From Mayamaea pseudoterrestris (taxonomy: Eukaryota; Bacillariophyta; Bacillariophyceae; Sellaphorales; Sellaphoraceae), in NCBI GenBank assembly GCA_027923505.1, contig BROI01000017.1, positions 620,001-684,000 on the forward strand: a DNA stretch of 64,000 nucleotides, given 5' to 3'. How positions within the stretch are numbered: position 1 is the stretch's first letter; every line of letters starts with the position of its first letter. Shown here one piece after another: positions 8,856 through 19,959 of this stretch. A program made the position numbers and the translations under genes. Below the pieces are notes generated by a model. It made no database searches and was not told the origin of the DNA. It saw nothing but the letters and a program-made list of their open reading frames with translations.

Positions 8856-10703
8856 ATGATGTCACATGATGAAACGATCGCATTTGCCAAGGAATGGGCG
8901 ACAATGGACCCAAACGAAGCGACCAAGCTACATGTTCTTGACTTGATTAACGCAGCAACCTCTAATAAGAATCTTGAGGCAATGTCAAAGCTTGAACGAT
9001 TGTTTCCCTCTGACAAGTCTAGAATCAGTTTTGGAACTGCTGGATTACGCTCCGAAATGAAACCTGGACCGCTTGGCATGAATGATCTGGTTGTGATCCA
9101 AACGGCGCAGGGATTGGCGCGATTCTGCGAATCGCAATCCATTTCGACGGTTGTCATTGGATATGACCACCGTTCTCGGTCTGAATATAAACTTTCGTCA
9201 CGATCATTTGCCATTTATTCAACTCTATGCTTCCAACAAGCAGGCTTTCGCGTCTTATTGCTAAATGGATTTGTGGCAACGCCAATAGTGCCCTTCACGC
9301 TATCGTATCTGGCCGATGAAAAGGCGATTGGTATCATGATTACAGCGTCGCATAATCCCAAACAAGATGCCGGCTACAAGGTTTACTGGAAAGATGGTTG
9401 TCAGATACGACCTCCCATTGACCAAGGCATGGCGAGTGCGATCTTGGAAAACCTTTCGCCATGGACCGACTATCAAGCACTTGTTAAGAAGCTGCAATGT
9501 TCCATGGGCCATGTGAATGATCCTTGCTTTGGTTTGAGCAATCCTGACTTTACCAGAAAAGTGATTGACGCCTACTATGAAGCTGTCGCAAAATCTGGCA
9601 TGGTGTCAGGACAAGCTTTAAAGGTTGATGCCCCGACACGACTTCGATTCTGCTACTCTGCCATGCATGGGGTCGGCCACGCATTTGCTAAGCGAGTCTT
9701 TAAAACACTCAAGGTCGCGCCGTTTGTACCCGTTCCATCGCAGCAAGAGCCCGATCCTGACTTTCCTACTGTAGTCTTTCCAAATCCGGAGGAAAAGGGG
9801 GCACTTGTCCTTGCGCAAGCCTACGCCGTGGAACATGACTGTCAAGTTATTTTGGCGAATGATCCCGACGCCGATCGTTTGGCGGTTGCTGAGTACGATG
9901 AGACGAAAAAGTCATGGATAGTCTTTACGGGAGATCAAATTGGAACCATGCTGGGACATTGGCTATGGGAGCAGTTTCGAGACAAGTCCAGCAAACCACT
10001 TGCCATGTGCGCGTCAACGGTCTCATCTGGCATGCTTCGCGAGATTGCCCGCGTCGAAGGCTTCTACTTTGAAGACACGTTAACAGGATTTAAATGGATT
10101 GGCAGTCGGGCCGCCGAGTTGAATGCTGGCGTTTATCATACTATTTTCTGCTACGAGGAAGCGATTGGATTCTGCTGTGGCGACGTCATCTATGATAAGG
10201 ACGGAATAACAGCTGCAGCAGTTTTTGCCGAGCTGACAATGGCAGTGTATGCTCAAGGCATTACACTGGAAAAACACATACAGAGTTTGTATGACAAGTA
10301 TGGAGAGTTTGTGAGCAACAATGGCTACTTTGTCGTGCACGATACATCGTTGGCTCCCCGCATCATGGATGACCTCACCGGCAAGGGTTCCTTCACTACG
10401 TTAAAGGCCGTCGGGCCGTACGAAGTGGAAGCCATTCGCTATTTGGGTGAGCCAGGCTATGATTCACGCACGGTTGACAATAAGCCAACGCTGCCGACCT
10501 CCAAGTCAAGCCCAATGCTTTCGCTGACTTTCAAGAATGGTTTGGTGGCGCAGTTTAGAGGCAGCGGAACGGAGCCCAAATTCAAATATTATCTTGAACT
10601 AAAAGGCAAGCCCGGCGTATCGCGAGCGCAAGTGACAAGCGACTTGGATGAAATGTCGAGATTTATATTGAAGGAACTGTTCGGCAGCTATGGTCTGTCT
10701 TGA
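8856..10703 (+). CDS. Phosphoglucomutase/phosphopentomutase, PGM2 family
   Basis: Alpha-D-phosphohexomutase superfamily enzyme of 615 residues, intronless. It interconverts sugar 1- and 5/6-phosphates; the PGM2 branch includes phosphopentomutases that feed ribose-1-phosphate into the pentose phosphate pathway. The phosphoserine motif is TASHNPK (Ser about 165), followed by GYKVYWKDGCQI, which is typical of the PGM2/bacterial-like branch. The metal-binding loop is DPDADR (about 336-341). The sugar-specificity loops are GFKWIG and YEEAIGF, and the phosphate-binding loop near the C-terminus is RGSGTEPKFK. All catalytic motifs are present, so the enzyme looks active. No targeting peptide is apparent, so it is probably cytosolic. 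Two ATGs lie in tandem (8856, 8859). Substrate preference cannot be read from the sequence. Confidence 0.93.
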   Translation: MMSHDETIAFAKEWATMDPNEATKLHVLDLINAATSNKNLEAMSKLERLFPSDKSRISFGTAGLRSEMKPGPLGMNDLVVIQTAQGLARFCESQSISTVVIGYDHRSRSEYKLSSRSFAIYSTLCFQQAGFRVLLLNGFVATPIVPFTLSYLADEKAIGIMITASHNPKQDAGYKVYWKDGCQIRPPIDQGMASAILENLSPWTDYQALVKKLQCSMGHVNDPCFGLSNPDFTRKVIDAYYEAVAKSGMVSGQALKVDAPTRLRFCYSAMHGVGHAFAKRVFKTLKVAPFVPVPSQQEPDPDFPTVVFPNPEEKGALVLAQAYAVEHDCQVILANDPDADRLAVAEYDETKKSWIVFTGDQIGTMLGHWLWEQFRDKSSKPLAMCASTVSSGMLREIARVEGFYFEDTLTGFKWIGSRAAELNAGVYHTIFCYEEAIGFCCGDVIYDKDGITAAAVFAELTMAVYAQGITLEKHIQSLYDKYGEFVSNNGYFVVHDTSLAPRIMDDLTGKGSFTTLKAVGPYEVEAIRYLGEPGYDSRTVDNKPTLPTSKSSPMLSLTFKNGLVAQFRGSGTEPKFKYYLELKGKPGVSRAQVTSDLDEMSRFILKELFGSYGLS

Positions 10704-10902
10704 ATGGATTGCGGAGGCGATCTATGCGCCTCAATATTGACGACTGTACATGTAAACTCGCTATAGCATGATAAAGTCTGCAATGTAATCCATTCAGCTA
10801 CTCAAATTAGGATATACTATTACTCTTCTTTCTCAAATCCATTGTCTATACGACCAAAACAGACAAGACGGCACCTTCAACCATCGCACTCAGCTCAATA
10901 GT

Positions 10903-11854
<952 letters not shown>

Positions 11855-12125
11855 GGTATCGTTTCTTGTAGTGTATGTAAGTGTGGGTTGTTCGGAGCAA
11901 GATGCTTTACAAATGCGGCGCAGAGAGCGTGTGTGTGGCCAAAGATCTCGCGGCCAATCGATGACCCGTGGCGCCAAGACTTTGCACGCCAGCCGGCTGC
12001 AAGAGCCGTTGCCATCCGATCCGTTTCCGCCACGTCATTGATGCAAGTCGGAGTGGTACTTGCCCTTCGCGCGCGCGAAACCGCGAAACGTTCTTTTCGA
12101 TTTGCCATCACAAATCACAATCACC
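11855..12125. promoter_or_regulatory. Divergent region between calmodulin and the next gene
   Basis: This 271-bp gap holds the calmodulin 5' leader (-) and the upstream region of the small membrane-protein gene (+). No specific element is recognised. Confidence 0.35.
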
Positions 12126-12653
12126 ATGGGCATCTTGCGTCTATTTCCTCGTTCCATCGAGCAGCAGATAGGAGATCCAGAGACTGGAAGACGGAGGATA
12201 AATTCATGGAATGATGTGTTTGTATCGCGAACGCTTTGTCAATCCATTCATGTAGCTGAAAACGATGACGATCAACCAGCGCTGCATTCACCGTCGCTGC
12301 CGCAAGTTCCATTGTCTCCTCATTTACCGCAACAATATCCAAAGCAATTAGCAAAAACTCACAGCCATGAGAACTATCGAAATATGTACGACGAAGAATC
12401 TTGTGCAAGCTGCTTGTACACCGGTGTCGCAACCTGCTTTGGATTGGCCTCCTACTTTTGCTACCTTGCCGTGGAAGACCAGCTCACAGCCAAGAATGCT
12501 AGTGATGGAGCAATAAAACAAGGTACACTGCATAGGATTGCAATGCGTGAATCTGTCGATATGATAAGAGTGGCTGCTAGGACAAGACCTGGTTTTCTCG
12601 TGGTAGCTGCTGGTTGGGTTGCCATTGGGATTCACCGATGGAGCCTCGGCTAG
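12126..12653 (+). CDS. Small predicted membrane protein, unknown function
   Basis: The 175-residue product starts at ACCATGG (12126); the frame extends a little upstream but this ATG has the best context. The first 95 residues are polar, Pro/Gln/His-rich and probably disordered. A CxxC motif (CASC, about residue 99) leads directly into a hydrophobic segment (about 100-118). A second hydrophobic segment lies near the C-terminus (FLVVAAGWVAIGI), giving a hairpin topology. A CxxC just before a short two-helix hairpin recalls the DUF4536/DMAC1 family of mitochondrial complex I assembly proteins, but the resemblance is weak and I do not name it as such. It is intronless. Confidence 0.6.
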   Translation: MGILRLFPRSIEQQIGDPETGRRRINSWNDVFVSRTLCQSIHVAENDDDQPALHSPSLPQVPLSPHLPQQYPKQLAKTHSHENYRNMYDEESCASCLYTGVATCFGLASYFCYLAVEDQLTAKNASDGAIKQGTLHRIAMRESVDMIRVAARTRPGFLVVAAGWVAIGIHRWSLG

Positions 12654-12901
12654 CGACTAATGTCTGTTTTCAAGTAACGTGATTTGTTGTCATAATATAA
12701 TATATGCGTACACATATAAAATGTCGATAAGCTTGTTCCAACTATATACAAATATACTTTCTCCTTGTACTAAGTGTCATCATTGCACTGATTACTCTCA
12801 TACGCTCAAAATAAGCTGTATAATTGCCCAGGCAACCCATGATGTATCCTCTTCCAATTATCTCATTCACAGCAAATCGTATTTCGTCTAATTTACTCTT
12901 C

Positions 12902-13577
12902 CTATCGATTCGGTGCCGGCCCGCCAGATCCATGCCGCTGCGGATCATGCTGCAACATGTAGGCGGCGAGCCATTCAATTGGCTTTGGCGGACGTTCCTT
13001 GACAAGTTCCGACATGCCTGCCAGAACAAGAAATAGTTATATACATGAGAAAATGATGAATTTAGCAAATGCAACTCAAAAGCAGCTTTTACATACCATC
13101 GAGTAAAATTGGAACCACAGTCTGATCCAAATACGCTCGAATGGGAAGGCGGCGAAAGGCCTCCTGCTGTTGCTGCTGCGCCATTATGTTGTTCGGCATG
13201 CTCGACGGAGGCGCAACGTGTTGCTGCGGCATTGGCTGCATGGAGGATGCATTGGGCGGTTGCGGAGGTGGAGCACCATACAATGACGAAGAAATCTGCG
13301 GTTGCTGATGATTCTGCATGGACTGCTGCTGCTGCGGCTGTTGCATAAGGACTTGCTGGCGTTGCTGCAACTGAGCAATGAATTGCTGCTGATCAGCCGA
13401 TCCTTGTTGCTGTCCATGGTGGGGAGGACCTTGCTGCTGCTGTTGGGGCGGCATTTGCTGCGGACGTCCAACGTTTTGCGGCGGAAACTGCTGGTGCTGC
13501 TGCATAAACTGCGGAGGCGGTTGCTGCTGTTGCTGCGGAGGCCCGCCTTGGAAGCCACCCAAGTTGTTGGGATCCAT
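12902..13577 (-). CDS. DPY30 homologue with long glutamine-rich N-terminus
   Basis: Core subunit of COMPASS/MLL-type histone H3K4 methyltransferase complexes; it forms a dimeric four-helix bundle that binds ASH2-type partners. Exon 1 is 13577-13097 and exon 2 is 13017-12902, with an 80-bp intron (GTATGT...GGCAG) cutting the Gly of LLDG. The spliced product is 198 residues. The C-terminus carries the Dpy-30 motif: PIRAYLDQTVVPILLDGMS followed by KERPPKPIEWLAAYMLQHDP. The preceding 145 residues or so are Gln, Pro, His and Met-rich (low complexity, prion-like), whereas typical DPY30 proteins are only about 100 residues. The extension may add a transcription-related interaction surface, which is inference. 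It is convergent with the gene at 12126 and divergent from that at 13849. Confidence 0.93.
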
Positions 13578-13848
13578 GGTGATAAACGACGATTAGTGCT
13601 TGGAACAAAGGTTGGACAGCAAGTCGGAAGATGCAAGGCGGGGCAGCCAATCGTGTGTCATTGTGAACGGCGGAGAAACGTCGGCGCGAGGGCGCGGCAG
13701 CTTTTAGGCGTCGCACTGGTTTTGACAATTCTTCCATTGAAAAGCGAGCGTCTCTCTATCTTTTCCTTCTCATTTTTGTCATAAGCCACTGTTTATTAAT
13801 TATCCCTCTTGTGCTTTGCCGATTAGGCTTTCTCGCCAATACCAACTA

Positions 13849-14415
13849 ATGGTCCGAGATGATCACGCAAACGTAAAGGAAGGCGATGCCGATGCTGCGT
13901 CTGCTTTGACTGTTTCTTCGACAATAAACAACACAAGCAAAGACCAAGACAGCCATTCTGATGACAGTCAAGACTGTCATTCTTATAACTCGCTTGATGA
14001 CATTGGGAACTCGCTGCTTGATGAAATTGAGCGGGAAATTCAGTGTCAGTTGGACGCACAAATTGACGACATGATGGAACAACAATGGAACGAAATGATG
14101 CAAGAACATGCGAAGGAGGATAGCGACTCTACCGACTGCGACGAGCTTGATTATCAGGTCTGGGACGACGAGATGGAAGTGCACGCGGGTGATGTTACTT
14201 CTGTCGCAAACGACTATGCCGAAGGCACACTAGACGACCTTTGGTTGCTACAAAACATGACTATACAGTCCACAGTGCGACCAAAAGTCAAAACATCTCT
14301 CAATACACGTAGACAAGAGACTCCCTTGCTTTCGCCCGCATCTGCAGGCGATTCGACTGTCGAGTCTATACAGGCAACCATTCGACAAGTCTTGCAGCTG
14401 CACGGATACCTATGA
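13849..14415 (+). CDS. Acidic protein of unknown function
   Basis: The 188-residue product starts at the ATG at 13849. It is rich in Asp, Glu, Ser and Gln through about residue 130, with a helical, probably coiled stretch (LLDEIEREIQCQLDAQIDD). A conserved-looking C-terminal helix follows (STVESIQATIRQVLQLHGYL). No signal peptide or membrane segment is visible. Uninterrupted coding length, standard codon use and the divergent position next to DPY30 support a real gene. I recognise no family. Confidence 0.6.
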   Translation: MVRDDHANVKEGDADAASALTVSSTINNTSKDQDSHSDDSQDCHSYNSLDDIGNSLLDEIEREIQCQLDAQIDDMMEQQWNEMMQEHAKEDSDSTDCDELDYQVWDDEMEVHAGDVTSVANDYAEGTLDDLWLLQNMTIQSTVRPKVKTSLNTRRQETPLLSPASAGDSTVESIQATIRQVLQLHGYL

Positions 14416-14885
14416 CGCCAGAAACTAAAGTTTAGCATGATAGCTACATTTTGCGCTCTATTGTAAATAAAGGTCATATGATACATACATATTGCGCTAT
14501 ACATCATATATATTTGAGTAGTAGAAGGCCTTAAAGATCACTCTCTTGGAGGCTAACCACTTAGCTACTCATCATACCGGCATTGAAGATGACGTCATCC
14601 TCATTCGTCTCCCTCCAATGCAGGCGCGGCATCAGCTGCTCTTGATTCTTGGCAAGCGATGTTTGTCATTTATTTTTCTTCCGAACGTGCCGCAAGGTCT
14701 TGACACGAGACGCCTTGTCGTATTGCATCTGAACAGAACGTAGCAGTAAAAGTACTGGAACAAGGAGTAGCCTCCAAGTAGGACAACTGTACTTGCGGTA
14801 CTTGCGATTCATTTGCGTACCTCATCATTCCTCGCAAGCACGCAACAAACACACTATTTGTAGAAGTACATCTTGACATTTCACC
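14416..14885. other. Intergenic region upstream of HMGS-KS gene
   Basis: These 470 bp show no convincing coding frame. A tandem 9-mer (GTACTTGCG twice) lies at about 14789-14806, roughly 80 bp upstream of the HMGS-KS start codon, and could be a promoter element. Confidence 0.3.
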
Positions 14886-17800
14886 ATGACGACTGATAGC
14901 AACGCCATGAAGTACGATTCCGTTGGCATTCTCGCCATGGAGGTTTACACCCCGCGCACCTTTGTCAGCCAAGCCGCCTTGGAGAAGCATTCCGGCGTAC
15001 CAGCCGGCAAGTATACCATTGGCTTGGGCCAGGAAGGATTGGCGTTGACGGGCGATGCTGAAGACATTAACAGCCTCTGCTTGACCGTTGTGCAGAGTCT
15101 TTTGGAAAAGTGAGTACAATATCATCATTTTGGAGTTGATGATGTTTGTTTGGTTTGCATGCTGCGATTGAGTGAATGAATTGGAGACTGCTTGACATTT
15201 CCTTGGCGATGAGAGTCTTGGTCAAATTCCTCTTCAAGTTTTTGCATTCTACCAACATTTGTTCTCACTATTGATCATTTTGATTCTTCTTCTGCCAGAT
15301 ATGACATTGACCCCGATTCCATTGGCCGCCTCGAAGTTGGTACTGAAACGCTCGTCGACAAATCCAAGTCGACCAAGACGGTTTTGATGAGTCTCTTTGA
15401 CAAGAATGGCAGTGGCAGTCGTGACATGGAGGGAGCTACCATTGTGAATGCCTGCTACGGTGGCACTGCTGCACTATTGAATGCCGTCGCCTGGGTCAAG
15501 GAGCGACTCGGAGCCAATAAATCTAATGTTAGCACGCAATCACCACTCGCCATTGTCGTTGCGGCTGACATTGCCGTTTACGCCAGAGGACCAGCGCGAC
15601 CGACGAGCGGCGTTGGTGCCGTGGCTCTGTTGGTGGGAGCAAACGCTCCACTCGTAATCTTGCCGGAGCGAGCGACGCACGCTTGCCATGTGTGGGACTT
15701 TTTCAAGCCCGATCATTCCGTGGAATATCCCGTGGTAAATGGCGCTGACTCACAGACTTGCTACTACCGGGCACTTGATGATGTTTACATGAGATTGGCG
15801 GAGCAATTGAGCAATGGTGATGACGATTTATTTACGGTCGAGTCAACTGACTACTACTGCTTCCATGCGCCATACAACAAGTTGGTGCAGAAAAGCTTTG
15901 CGCGGCTGTACTTGTTGGATGCCGTTCGAAAGTACAGACGTACTAAGCTGCAAGAGTCAGCATTGACGGGCGACAGATTATCAACGGAACACGTTGATGG
16001 AGCCAGTCAAAAGACAGACACCATCGATAGCAATGGTGACAGCAAGATGCACAGCAACGGTGTCAGTCACCACGACAACGATAAAGACTTACCTTTGCGA
16101 GATTGGGTTAACAAGCCACTTGAAGAGACGCACTCGGATCGCAAATTAGACGATGTTTTAAAGAAGCTATCGTCCGACGCTTTTTGCGCCAAACTTGCTG
16201 ATGCAAACATGGCCAGCAAACTTGTCGGAAATACCTACACTGCCAGCATTTTCTTTGGACTCGCATCATTGATTGATCGTGTGGGAAGCAAGGGGGAACT
16301 TACTCCGGGCAAGAATATTATCATGTTTTCTTACGGATCGGGCGCTTTGGCTACAATGTATCGCATACAAGTGTAAGGACGAAATTGCAAGAACATGCAC
16401 ACTTGTTTCTTTATATAATTCTCACCTCGCCTTTTCTTCATTCTTAGTCGCGAACCGACAGGAGCATCAGCCAGATTTACAATTGCTAACATTGCAAGCG
16501 CCATGAACCTAACTGAACGTCTTGCTAGTCGAGAGAGTGTTGATCCGAGTGAACTTGATCATGCTTTGGATACACGAGCTCGCATGCATCACGCCGGTGC
16601 GCCCTACGCCCCCGTCTATCCAACGCTTGGTCGTCTCTTTCCAGGGACTTACTATCTGGAAGAAATTGACGCGCAATGGAGGCGGACTTATCTTCGAATT
16701 CCGCGTGACGCTCGCGTCGATCCGCCTGGATCGAGCTTGGCACCGCAAAGTGTCCTTCAACTTGCTCAGAACGAAGCGACCATCGAACAAGTGGTCGACA
16801 CACGGGCACTCGAAGCACCACAAAAAGTGGCATGCGTCATTACCGGGACAGCCGCAGGATTGCCGGGGACAGAAAGGGTCGTGTTTAAGAGTGAAAATCT
16901 TCAGCGCTTGATCGACGGCAAGCAGTGTATCGCTTCCTTGTCGGAAGGCGACAAACAGGCCATGCTGGAAAAGAACGTGGTACAGCTGGTGAAGCAGAAG
17001 GATGGATTAATTCAGAAGCTGCCGGTCGATTCGGAGGAACACATCATCAAGCTAGCCGCCAAGATTGGAACGTTTGATTTGTCTGATGCCTATGGTATTC
17101 CTCCTGGGCTTGCACAAACAATGGATATTGCAGCTCAATTAGCAGTAGCTTCGGGAATGGAAGCGTTGAAGGATGCAGGATTAGTCAGCGGCCAGTCCAA
17201 TGATCCTAATGAGTGGAAACTCCCTGAACAATTCCGAAACAGCACAGGCGTTGTATACGCTAGCAGCTTTCCAGCTATGGATGCGGCAGTCGGCGAAGTG
17301 ATGCGTTTCCTGCAGTCACAGACGAGTGATGCGAACTCGATGCGATTAATATCGTCTCTACGCAGTCGTCTCCTCAGTCTGACACCGGAGAAACAACTAT
17401 CGGATGACGATGAGACTGCTTTTGCTCGCTTGCTAAAGCGATCCCACGAACTTGAGCCGAACGTGGCAGCCGCAACCTACGAGTTTGATCGCAAATTTCT
17501 GTTTCGCGTGCTGGTGCTTGGCAACGCGCAACTGGCCCAGCTTACAGGCTGCCGCGGTCCAAATACTCAAACGAACGCTGCATGCGCTGGAACAACGCAG
17601 GCTATTGCCATGGCGCAAGACATGCTTATATCAGGCCGAGCTGAACGAGTGGTCGTGGTCGCCGGTGACAACGCTAGTGGCAGCACGTTGCTGCCGTGGC
17701 TGGGTTCTGGATTTCGTGCCTTGGGTGCCGCCTGTACTAAGGACGCCGTCGAGGATGCCGCCATGCCGTTTGACAAACGCCGATCTGGCTTGCTTTTAGG

Positions 17801-18419
17801 CGCCGGAGGCATTGGCTTGGTGCTTGAGACCGAAGCGAGTTCGGTGAACCGCCAAAAGCTGCCGGCTCATGCATTCCAGATCAAGGCTCGATTGCTGCAC
17901 ACGCAATATTCTAACTCGGCCTTTCATGGCGCTGCTTTGGACAGGAAACACATTGCATCGGAACTGCAACGCTTCTTGGCCGACATTGAATTGGTTCATG
18001 GTATATCCAAAACCGAAATTGCTGAACATGGTGTGTACTTTTCGCACGAGACCTCTACGCATGCATCCGATGCCAGTAGCTGCGCCGGTAACGAGATATC
18101 TGCTCTTCGACAAGCATTTGGCGACGAAGACTTGTCCAAGCTGCTGATTCTAAACACCAAGGGGTTTACAGGCCACCCAATGGGTGTTTCGTTTGAGGAT
18201 GTTGCTGCTGTCGAGGTGCTTATGCGGCAGAGGGTGCCACCTATACCCAATTATCAGGAAAAGGATGAGTATCTGGGCAATTTGAACATCTCCAAAGGCG
18301 GGCCTTACGCTTGTCGGTATGCTTTGCGGTTCGCTGCTGGCTTTGGCAGCCAAGTGGCTTTTGCATTGTATGCGGCAGCAGATCAGGAACGAGTTAAACC
18401 TGGGCCGGTTAGTAAGTGA
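14886..18419 (+). CDS. Hydroxymethylglutaryl-CoA synthase fused to beta-ketoacyl synthase
   Basis: Three exons (14886-15109, 15299-16372, 16448-18419) join in frame to give 1,089 residues. The first half (about 1-520) is HMG-CoA synthase of the mevalonate pathway: catalytic Glu region [15 protein letters not shown], catalytic Cys in [14 protein letters not shown], His in [13 protein letters not shown], the glycine loop [11 protein letters not shown], and the C-terminal [13 protein letters not shown]. The second half (about 540-1085) is a condensing enzyme of the ketoacyl-synthase/polyketide type: [12 protein letters not shown] with the nucleophilic Cys, [25 protein letters not shown] and [11 protein letters not shown] supplying the two His positions. 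Both active sites look complete. The joint is supported by an open frame through exon 3, with no stop or ATG needed between domains. The role of the KS part is unknown; it might make acetoacetyl units for HMGS or act in a separate step. No targeting peptide is evident. Confidence 0.88.
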
Positions 18420-18529
18420 ATGCTATCTGTCCTTTTATGCTACTGTGATGCTATCCTATCAGTGCGGCGTAGCAGGAAAATGTTTTCGTTAGCCTAGCCG
18501 TAGTAGTGCTGCATACTGTACATTACAAA

Positions 18530-19326
18530 CTACGTCATTTTCAAATTTAGCGCTTCAACAATCGTCTTGAGTGCACTTTGCGCCGATATGACTTGCTTTT
18601 TTGCTTCTAGCAAATACTTTAATACATTGTCTTCTCCACCTCCTGGATTGTATTCGCCAAATTGACTCACGTAAGCCATGCTATTGCTCATGGCCATGGC
18701 TCCCTCCCATTCCTCGGCAGCTTCAAAAATCTCCGGTAGCTTGTCTGGATCAATGCTGTCCATGTATCGAATCTTGGCAAACACTTTATCAATCTGGAAG
18801 AGAGGATCAGTCGTTGTTCTCTGGAAAAGAATATTGATGATTGGTAAGCATTGCCTTCACGAACATACGACATCGCTGAGCAGAAGACAACGTTGAAAAC
18901 ATACCAGACCGAGAGCTCTTCGAATAGCGTCGGAATCTCGTTTGCATTTGCCTCCGCCACCTTCTTTGCAAACTGTCGTTTCTTCCTAAACGTTTAAGAT
19001 GAAGAAAGACGAGTCAGTCTCATTTCTTTTCCATGTCAGCTGACAATCACACAACGTACATCAAAATGGTCAAGCAAGTAGTTGATTTGCTTGTAGCCCT
19101 TTACAATTCGATCCAATTCTTCCGCGGTCGGCCCAGCACCAGCTGCAAAGGCAGATTGTATTCCAAAGTGATGCTGAGCAACGAAGAACGCAGTGCTTCC
19201 ACCAACGGCAGTCGCAAAAGCTTGTCGCCGATCCATGGTGGAAAGTGCCAGAGAATGCGCCAGTGACGTCAAACCAGCAATGGCGACTAGTAGCTGCATC
19301 TGTAGCAATGTTATTGATCTCATCAT
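18530..19326 (-). CDS. Thylakoid-lumen protein with Tat-type signal (3 exons)
   Basis: Exons 19326-19060, 18985-18905 and 18820-18530 give a 212-residue product. The N-terminus has a secretory signal (hydrophobic to about residue 25), then a short transit region. A twin-arginine signal follows (DRRQAF, hydrophobic core, cleavage expected after QSAFA). This is the layered targeting used to reach the thylakoid lumen of a secondary plastid. The mature part begins AGAGPTAEELDRIVKGYKQI and contains paired cysteines (TTVCK...GKCKRD) and the conserved blocks RRALGLRTTTDPLFQIDKV and SQFGEYNPGGG. It resembles a conserved diatom/stramenopile lumen protein of unknown function. All three introns-exon joints are phase 0 and restore conserved sequence, which supports the model. 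Confidence 0.85.
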
Positions 19327-19630
19327 GTACTTTAACTGACAGAATGCCCAAGGAGATGGCGCCTATCAGGTGATGTGATGTGTGCAGCGCGAAAGATCGC
19401 GCGGTTCGAAATCTACGGTTGCACTATTCGGTTCATGTGCTTTTTCGACGTCAACCGCTTAGCTATGTAGGAGTAGCATTCCTACATGAGAGTCTAATTC
19501 TGTCTAGGGGGCTTGGTTTATGGATGTGGTTGTGTTTGAATATATTAATCTTTGGATGACATTTTGTATTGAATGTGGATGTAGATGACTTAATTGGTGA
19601 CTGTGTTCGATGCTACAAGTGTATGTATAT
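19327..19630. other. Gap between lumen-protein gene and copia element
   Basis: These 304 bp hold the upstream region of the lumen-protein gene and the flank of the copia LTR. I see no gene here. Confidence 0.4.
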
Positions 19631-19941
19631 TGTAACTTGTAAATCAAATCGTTGCACCTTTCGCTTGTAGCTGTCCTTGGATGGCCAATCCAAGCTTGCA
19701 GTTGCTACAATACGAGAGACGAATAAATCGCTTTCTTAACTCTTCAAGCTTAGTAAGTCTGCTTGTTTCTACTCTATATCGCACTAGTTTCAGCAATATA
19801 CTTGTTGAATCGCTTCGAAGCCGTCGCTGCCACGCATCACGCGATCGTGAGGCTGTGGTGAGCCGCGAGTGCCGCTGTGTCACCCTATCGGACATTCGGT
19901 GTGACTTGCCCGATTTTCGCTGTTTTCGTTCGCATCCTGCA
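19631..19941 (-). repeat. 3' LTR of copia element A
   Basis: A 311-bp sequence beginning TGTAACTTG and ending CCTGCA on the + strand, so it has TG...CA termini. The first 25 bp recur at 24689-24713, and a polypurine tract (GAGGGGAG on the minus strand) abuts the inner end. Confidence 0.75.
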
Positions 19942-19959
19942 ACTCCCCTCAAGTCATAC

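Noticed and set aside
12126-12653. Firm DMAC1/DUF4536 assignment
   Set aside because: Only a CxxC followed by a two-helix hairpin is shared; this is too little to name the gene.
16448-18419. Second half of the HMGS fusion read as an acetoacetyl-CoA thiolase
   Set aside because: This would fit the pathway, but the motifs ([24 protein letters not shown]) are those of ketoacyl synthases, not the thiolase Cys and C-terminal CxG motifs.
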